From assembly GCA_040779335.1 (NCBI GenBank), contig JBFONV010000002.1:434001-498000 (forward strand): a stretch of 64,000 bases of DNA, read 5' to 3'. Positions 59,966 through 64,000 of this stretch are shown in pieces. The DNA is from JBFONV01 sp040779335 (lineage in GTDB: Bacteria > Pseudomonadota > Gammaproteobacteria > Enterobacterales > Alteromonadaceae). Below the pieces are notes generated by a model, which was not told the origin of the DNA, did no database searches, and worked only from the letters and a program-made list of their open reading frames with translations. Positions within the stretch are counted from its first letter, which is position 1. Each line of letters opens with the position of its first letter. The translations under genes were made by a program, and so were the position numbers.

Positions 59966-60871
59966 CTAGCCGTAAATTATTGAGACAGCCAGCAATACCG
60001 GCATAAAAATTGTGAGCATGACATTGGCCGCAAGATACTTTGGGTGTTGACCTATAGTGCCGCCATATTTCATTGCGCCACGTAACGCAAAAAAAGCCAA
60101 AGGCATTGGCATTAAAGCAATTAATCCTAAAACTGGGATGATGTCATTAACAACGGCGGCAACGATAACGACCATGGTGAGCACGGCGAATAGGCCGTAA
60201 GCAATATTGCTCAGGTGTATGCCATAAGCAATAGGGAAATGATAACGCCCCACTTCGCGATCAGCATCAATATCGGGGTACTGATTAAGCAACAATAAGT
60301 TATTGACCAAGAAAAATGGCACTAAACATATCAACCACAACGGCATTGAGTACGCCCCAGTTAACGCAAAATTAGCCCCAGCAACCATAAAAAAGCCAAA
60401 ACCAAGCCCTGGTGCAATCAAACAAATCAATGGATGTCTGTTAACCCAGCCTGTATAAGTCATTATCAATAACAAGCCTGCAATGCCAATAGGCATAATT
60501 GCCCAACTATAAGTCCAAACAAAAAATGCGCCAATTGAAAGCGTGATGACTAAAGTAAAAATACCCACAGTTAATACCGAGTTTGCCATTTCTGGATGTT
60601 CGGGCAAGGCACCACTACCACCACTGAATGGGGTTTTTTTGGTGTTTAAATCGAGACCACTTTTAAAATCGTGATATTCGTTGAGTGCATTAACACTGAT
60701 ATGGGCAAACATTGCCGCTAACAATGACAGTACCAATAAGTGCACCTCTATATGGGCTTGATTGGCTATCGCTATGCTCCAGCCCAAAAACATACAAGCG
60801 GGTGTTAGTACCAAAAAAGGCAATCTTATTGATTTCGATATGGTATTTATTTTTATTTTAATATCGCTCAT
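59966..60871 (-). CDS. UbiA-family prenyltransferase (MenA-like)
   Basis: Polytopic prenyltransferase of 301 residues with about eight to nine helices. The two aspartate-rich motifs are seen: NALNEYHDFKSGLDLNTKKT (NxxxDxxxxxD) and NQYPDIDADREVGRYHF. These bind Mg-prenyl diphosphate. MenA (dihydroxynaphthoate prenyl transfer in menaquinone synthesis) is the nearest named relative; other UbiA members act on hydroxybenzoate or homogentisate, so substrate is uncertain. Confidence 0.85.
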   Translation of the reverse strand: MSDIKIKINTISKSIRLPFLVLTPACMFLGWSIAIANQAHIEVHLLVLSLLAAMFAHISVNALNEYHDFKSGLDLNTKKTPFSGGSGALPEHPEMANSVLTVGIFTLVITLSIGAFFVWTYSWAIMPIGIAGLLLIMTYTGWVNRHPLICLIAPGLGFGFFMVAGANFALTGAYSMPLWLICLVPFFLVNNLLLLNQYPDIDADREVGRYHFPIAYGIHLSNIAYGLFAVLTMVVIVAAVVNDIIPVLGLIALMPMPLAFFALRGAMKYGGTIGQHPKYLAANVMLTIFMPVLLAVSIIYG

Positions 60872-61032
60872 ATTCCCTACTCTCTATTAATGCTTATTAG
60901 TTTTAAACATTGCCTAATAAAATCTGAATATCCATTCAAATTTTGCTATTAAACTCAGGTAACGATAAATACTATCTACCCTCTAAAAACACATATCAAC
61001 TGCAAATAAATAAAACATTTATGTGAAACAAA

Positions 61033-61064
61033 CACTTAGTTTAGGTTTAAGCTTAGGCTTAGGT
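61033..61064 (+). repeat. Hexanucleotide repeat tract
   Basis: TTAGGT TTAAGC TTAGGC TTAGGT TTAGCC forms about five imperfect TTAGGN units. A 103-codon frame through it (61023-61334) overlaps the glycine-zipper gene and I do not accept it. Confidence 0.5.
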
Positions 61065-61173
61065 TTAGCCATAATTCACCTAAAAAGTGTGCGTTGGCTA
61101 AATTCACTAATAATCAAACCGAAGAACGCTAGTACGTTACTGTGCATTAGCAGGAGAAAAATGTTAACAACAA

Positions 61174-61362
61174 TTACTTTTTATCTTGATTGTTTTTTTT
61201 ATTTTCTAGTGATTTTCCGGCCACAATACCAATGGCAATACCAATTGCTAGCCCGGCACCAACATTCCCCATTGCATTACCTATTGCGATACCGACACCG
61301 ACACCAAGAGCAATCCCTACGCCAAGCATATTAGTATTTTTATTATTTGGATCAGACGTCAA
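61174..61362 (-). CDS. Glycine-zipper membrane peptide
   Basis: A 62-residue protein with a polar N-terminus, a long alternation of Gly with Ile/Val/Ala (GVGIALGVGVGIAIG, GLAIGIAIGIVAGKS) and a Lys-rich tail. Glycine zippers pack helices tightly in membranes, and similar peptides are common in marine gammaproteobacteria. Function unknown. Confidence 0.65.
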   Translation of the reverse strand: MTSDPNNKNTNMLGVGIALGVGVGIAIGNAMGNVGAGLAIGIAIGIVAGKSLENKKNNQDKK

Positions 61363-61467
61363 AATTATCTACCTAACAATTACTCATTTCATTATTTATA
61401 GTATATTTTGATGTGCAGTTGAAGAGCTTATTTTTCAGCATCGAGTAAGACGCGAAATTTTAGCGTA

Positions 61468-61872
61468 TTAAATGGGTAGTCTCTCCACCATTATGACCTC
61501 ATCTAAGCCAATGTCCCAATTTGCTCTACTGGCAACAAAAATATGCGCATTAGGGTAATTAGTAACGTCATCATCAAGACTTCCTGCTGGCACTACTAAC
61601 AGACCGTCTTCCTGAACATTAGGTAATGCTGAGCCGCACTGAGTACAAAAACTTTTTACATGTTTGGTTAAAGGAAGTTGGAAAATTCTTACCTTGTCAT
61701 TTCCTGAGTGCCACTTTAAGGTTGCTGTGGAAGAGAATAAATTGGCTGAATGAGCGGAGCCTGTATCTTTTTGGCAAAACTGACAATGGCACAGAAAGAA
61801 GCATTCAAAACTGCCCGCAATTTCAAAACTCACTGCGCCACATAAACAAGAGCCATTTTTAACCAACTCCAT
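61468..61872 (-). CDS. GFA (CENP-V/GFA) family zinc protein
   Basis: Protein of 134 residues with the GFA zinc sites CLCGAVSFE and CHCQFCQKDTGSAHS and the FCTQCGSALP knuckle. The family contains glutathione-dependent formaldehyde-activating enzyme Gfa and many unassigned homologues. Reaction not predictable. It stands alone. Confidence 0.87.
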   Translation of the reverse strand: MELVKNGSCLCGAVSFEIAGSFECFFLCHCQFCQKDTGSAHSANLFSSTATLKWHSGNDKVRIFQLPLTKHVKSFCTQCGSALPNVQEDGLLVVPAGSLDDDVTNYPNAHIFVASRANWDIGLDEVIMVERLPI

Positions 61873-62028
61873 AGAGTACCCCCAAATAGATGTTCAAACT
61901 ATTTTGCTCTTCACTAAAAATTAAAAATAACCAATAAAACATATAATAGCTATGCATGAAGCGTTTTTCCTGTTTTAAATTCACGGATAGAGCATAGGAC
62001 GGTTTTAATGGTTATAAAAGACACAAAA

Positions 62029-62058
62029 AAGCCAGCAACAAATAAATGAAGCTGGCTT
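62029..62058 (-). terminator. Terminator of the TonB receptor gene
   Basis: AAGCCAGC / GCTGGCTT stem (8 bp) followed, on the minus strand, by TTTTTTGTG, 28 bp beyond the receptor stop. Confidence 0.75.
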
Positions 62059-62085
62059 AGTAGTTGTTGTCGCAATTAGCGCGAG

Positions 62086-64000
62086 TTAAAACATATATTT
62101 AACTTTTAAACCTGCGCTGCGTCCTCGGCCAATACCGAAACGATTGATACCGGTATCTTCAACTGCGCCTTCATAATAAAGCTCATCAGTTAAGTTTTCG
62201 ACATAAGCCGATACTTGCCACTGATCACCCATTGCGCTGAACTGCAAACCAGTTAAACCATAAGAGTCTTGTTCAAGTAAATCAGTACCGCCCATAAACT
62301 CGTCACCAAAAGTTTCTGACTGCCAGTTATAAGACAATTGAAATGACAAATCGATATCGTTTTCTAAGTACCAGAAATAGGTACCAACAAAGCTGATAGT
62401 AGTATCAGGGGCTGCAAGTTTTTGCCCTTTAATTGATTCGCCATCTAAGCCTTCACCTTCTTTAACTTCAGAGCTTTGAATCGCGGAGGCAACAAATAAA
62501 CGTAAGTTATCGGTTGGTAAATAAGTAATATCAAACTCTACCCCTTGACCTTCCGCTTGACCGATGTTTTTAATCACTACACCACCAGCGTTAGGGAATA
62601 TCCCTTGAAAATCACTATAGTCATAGTAATAAGCACCAACATTTACTTTCAGTTTATTGTCTAAAAACTCACCTTTCATGCCTATTTCGTAGCTATCCAC
62701 GATTTCAGGATCATAGCTGGCCAATGTAGTACCTGCTGGCATTTCTCCGCCATAAAGTTCATTCGCCCAAAATTCCTGATCGACTTCATCAATAGTGCCA
62801 TCTGGTTCAAAATCAAAATATTCTTCGTCAGCATCGTAGCCAGTCCAATCCTGATAATTGATATTAAACGCAAAGGTATTATAACCGCCGGCTTTGTACC
62901 CTTTTGAGTAATTGGCATAAAGGTTTACGTTGTTATTTAATTTGTGATTGATAGCAACACGCGGCGTAAACTCAGCCCAACTTTCAGTATCATCAACCCA
63001 AGCGCCACCAGTATGACCCCCCACTAACCAATAGTGTCCTAACCAACCTTCAGGATCTGGAAGGTTTAGACTAAACTCTTTTTTGTCGTATGAATAACGA
63101 CCACCAATTGTAACGTCGGTTTTATCGTTAATACTCCACGTAATATCCCCGTATATACCGTAACCACTGTTTGTACCACGAGCAAAAATTTGTTCACGTA
63201 ATCCTGTTTCACCTTCGCCAGCACCCGGAATTTCTTCATCGGCAACTAACGCGGCTATTTCTTCTGCATCATCAACAGGGTCTAGGCCATACCAACCATC
63301 AACAAAAAGTTCATGACAATCAGCATAATAATTTTCAGGCTGGCTAGTATTTGAACTTAATGCTTGGTCCCACTCTTCTAAGTTAGGTAGTTGCGCACAA
63401 AACGCATCTTCATCGTATTCATTATAAAAAGAAGAGTTTACTTTTTCTTGATAGAAATTTACCCCAACAAACCAATAAATGTCTGAACCGGTATCTGAAT
63501 TAATGCGAAACTCTTGGCTAAGGTATTCAGTATCATCATTTTGATTATAATTACCCAGCGCCATACTGGTACCATCGTAATCTTCTAAATAATCCCATTT
63601 ATAGTTTTTCATCGCGGTTTGCGATGTAAAGATATAGTCACCAAGATCTGATTCAAAATCTAATGTAGTACTAAACACTTCGGCAACATCACGACCTTCA
63701 GCGCCTAGGTCTGAATCGACTGCTCGCTTGTCGCCTTCAGTCCAAATTGAACGATAAACGCCGCCATCCATATCACGGTCTTCATAATTAACGCTTAAGC
63801 GAAGTTTGCTATCAGACCAACCTTCATAATTAAACGTACCGCGAAATGCAGTTACTTCTTTATCACGTAAATAACCACCTGATAAATTCTTGATGTAGCT
63901 ATCTTCAGTTTGGTTATAAATGGCAAAGCGAATAAAGGCATCTTCTGAAAGCGTAGTGTTGTAAACGCCAGTGAGCTCTTTCATGTTGTCGCTACCAATA
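62086..64000 (-). CDS. TonB-dependent outer-membrane receptor (N-terminus cut by window edge)
   Basis: Outer-membrane beta-barrel of which about 638 C-terminal residues are present; the frame continues past the edge (IGSDN before the first Met), so the plug domain and signal peptide lie outside. Alternating amphipathic strands, NLYANYSKGYKAGGYNTF, VDSYEIGMKGEF and the C-terminal LKVKYMF are typical of siderophore or carbohydrate receptors of Alteromonadales. It has many Asp/Glu-rich loops (DDAEEIAALVADEEIPG) which may bind cations. Substrate unknown. Confidence 0.92.
   Translation of the reverse strand, partial: IGSDNMKELTGVYNTTLSEDAFIRFAIYNQTEDSYIKNLSGGYLRDKEVTAFRGTFNYEGWSDSKLRLSVNYEDRDMDGGVYRSIWTEGDKRAVDSDLGAEGRDVAEVFSTTLDFESDLGDYIFTSQTAMKNYKWDYLEDYDGTSMALGNYNQNDDTEYLSQEFRINSDTGSDIYWFVGVNFYQEKVNSSFYNEYDEDAFCAQLPNLEEWDQALSSNTSQPENYYADCHELFVDGWYGLDPVDDAEEIAALVADEEIPGAGEGETGLREQIFARGTNSGYGIYGDITWSINDKTDVTIGGRYSYDKKEFSLNLPDPEGWLGHYWLVGGHTGGAWVDDTESWAEFTPRVAINHKLNNNVNLYANYSKGYKAGGYNTFAFNINYQDWTGYDADEEYFDFEPDGTIDEVDQEFWANELYGGEMPAGTTLASYDPEIVDSYEIGMKGEFLDNKLKVNVGAYYYDYSDFQGIFPNAGGVVIKNIGQAEGQGVEFDITYLPTDNLRLFVASAIQSSEVKEGEGLDGESIKGQKLAAPDTTISFVGTYFWYLENDIDLSFQLSYNWQSETFGDEFMGGTDLLEQDSYGLTGLQFSAMGDQWQVSAYVENLTDELYYEGAVEDTGINRFGIGRGRSAGLKVKYMF

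Noticed and set aside
61023..61334. Plus-strand 103-codon frame
   Set aside because: Low-complexity opening over a hexamer repeat and overlap with the more convincing glycine-zipper gene on the other strand.

Overview
The window looks like chromosomal DNA of a low-GC marine gammaproteobacterium of the Alteromonadales, probably near Colwellia or Thalassotalea. This placement is inference from gene content (sigma-54 regulator plus efflux cluster, cbpAM, SpuABC/PuuB/PuuR putrescine catabolism, a TonB-dependent receptor, many two-component proteins) and from an integron-type cassette array. I saw no rRNA, tRNA or CRISPR.

Left part (1-24 kb). An NtrY/NtrC-like two-component pair (1-2404) lies downstream of an ABC-type efflux operon (adaptor, ATPase, permease; 7093 to 2570, minus strand). 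The adaptor gene has two palindromes and a sigma-54-like element upstream. After a GNAT, a ZIP and a DoxX gene comes an inserted block of about 10.4 kb (9966-20398), bounded by two 368-bp direct copies (9598-9965 and 20399-20766) that span the 3' ends of doxX and an araC gene. The geometry is that of a single-crossover integration: the left copy leaves a truncated araC and the right copy leaves a doxX stub beside an intact araC. The block carries an IS30-like remnant, a second paralogous efflux operon with a different gene order, a membrane-anchored HTH protein and a large hybrid histidine kinase. To its right the AraC gene diverges from a FadH-like flavoenzyme.

Middle (24-40 kb). A three-part phosphorelay set (CheY-like protein and a hybrid kinase with two receivers), the cbpA-cbpM chaperone pair with a sigma-S-like promoter, and a putrescine catabolic locus split in two: spuA/puuD, spuB/puuA and an aminotransferase on the plus strand, then puuB and puuR about 5 kb away. 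Candidate PuuR boxes lie in front of both halves.

40-57 kb is an array of about 25 mostly plus-strand single-gene cassettes, separated by attC-type recombination sites of about 95 bp with a nearly invariant central segment, plus one 125-bp VCR-like site. No integrase gene is present in the window, so this is a CALIN-type array (cluster of attC sites lacking an integrase). Sites are intact on the left and progressively truncated, collapsed to 12-20 bp scars, or interrupted (an IS110-family transposase fragment) on the right. Cargo is dominated by small membrane proteins, with two P-loop kinases, a histidine phosphatase, GST plus VOC protein, serine hydrolase, acyltransferase, LysE exporter and UspA.

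Right end (57-64 kb). A double-GNAT acetyltransferase, a GntR/membrane-protein pair with two clear operator palindromes, a UbiA/MenA-type prenyltransferase, a glycine-zipper peptide, a GFA-family zinc protein and the C-terminal part of a TonB-dependent receptor that runs off the edge.
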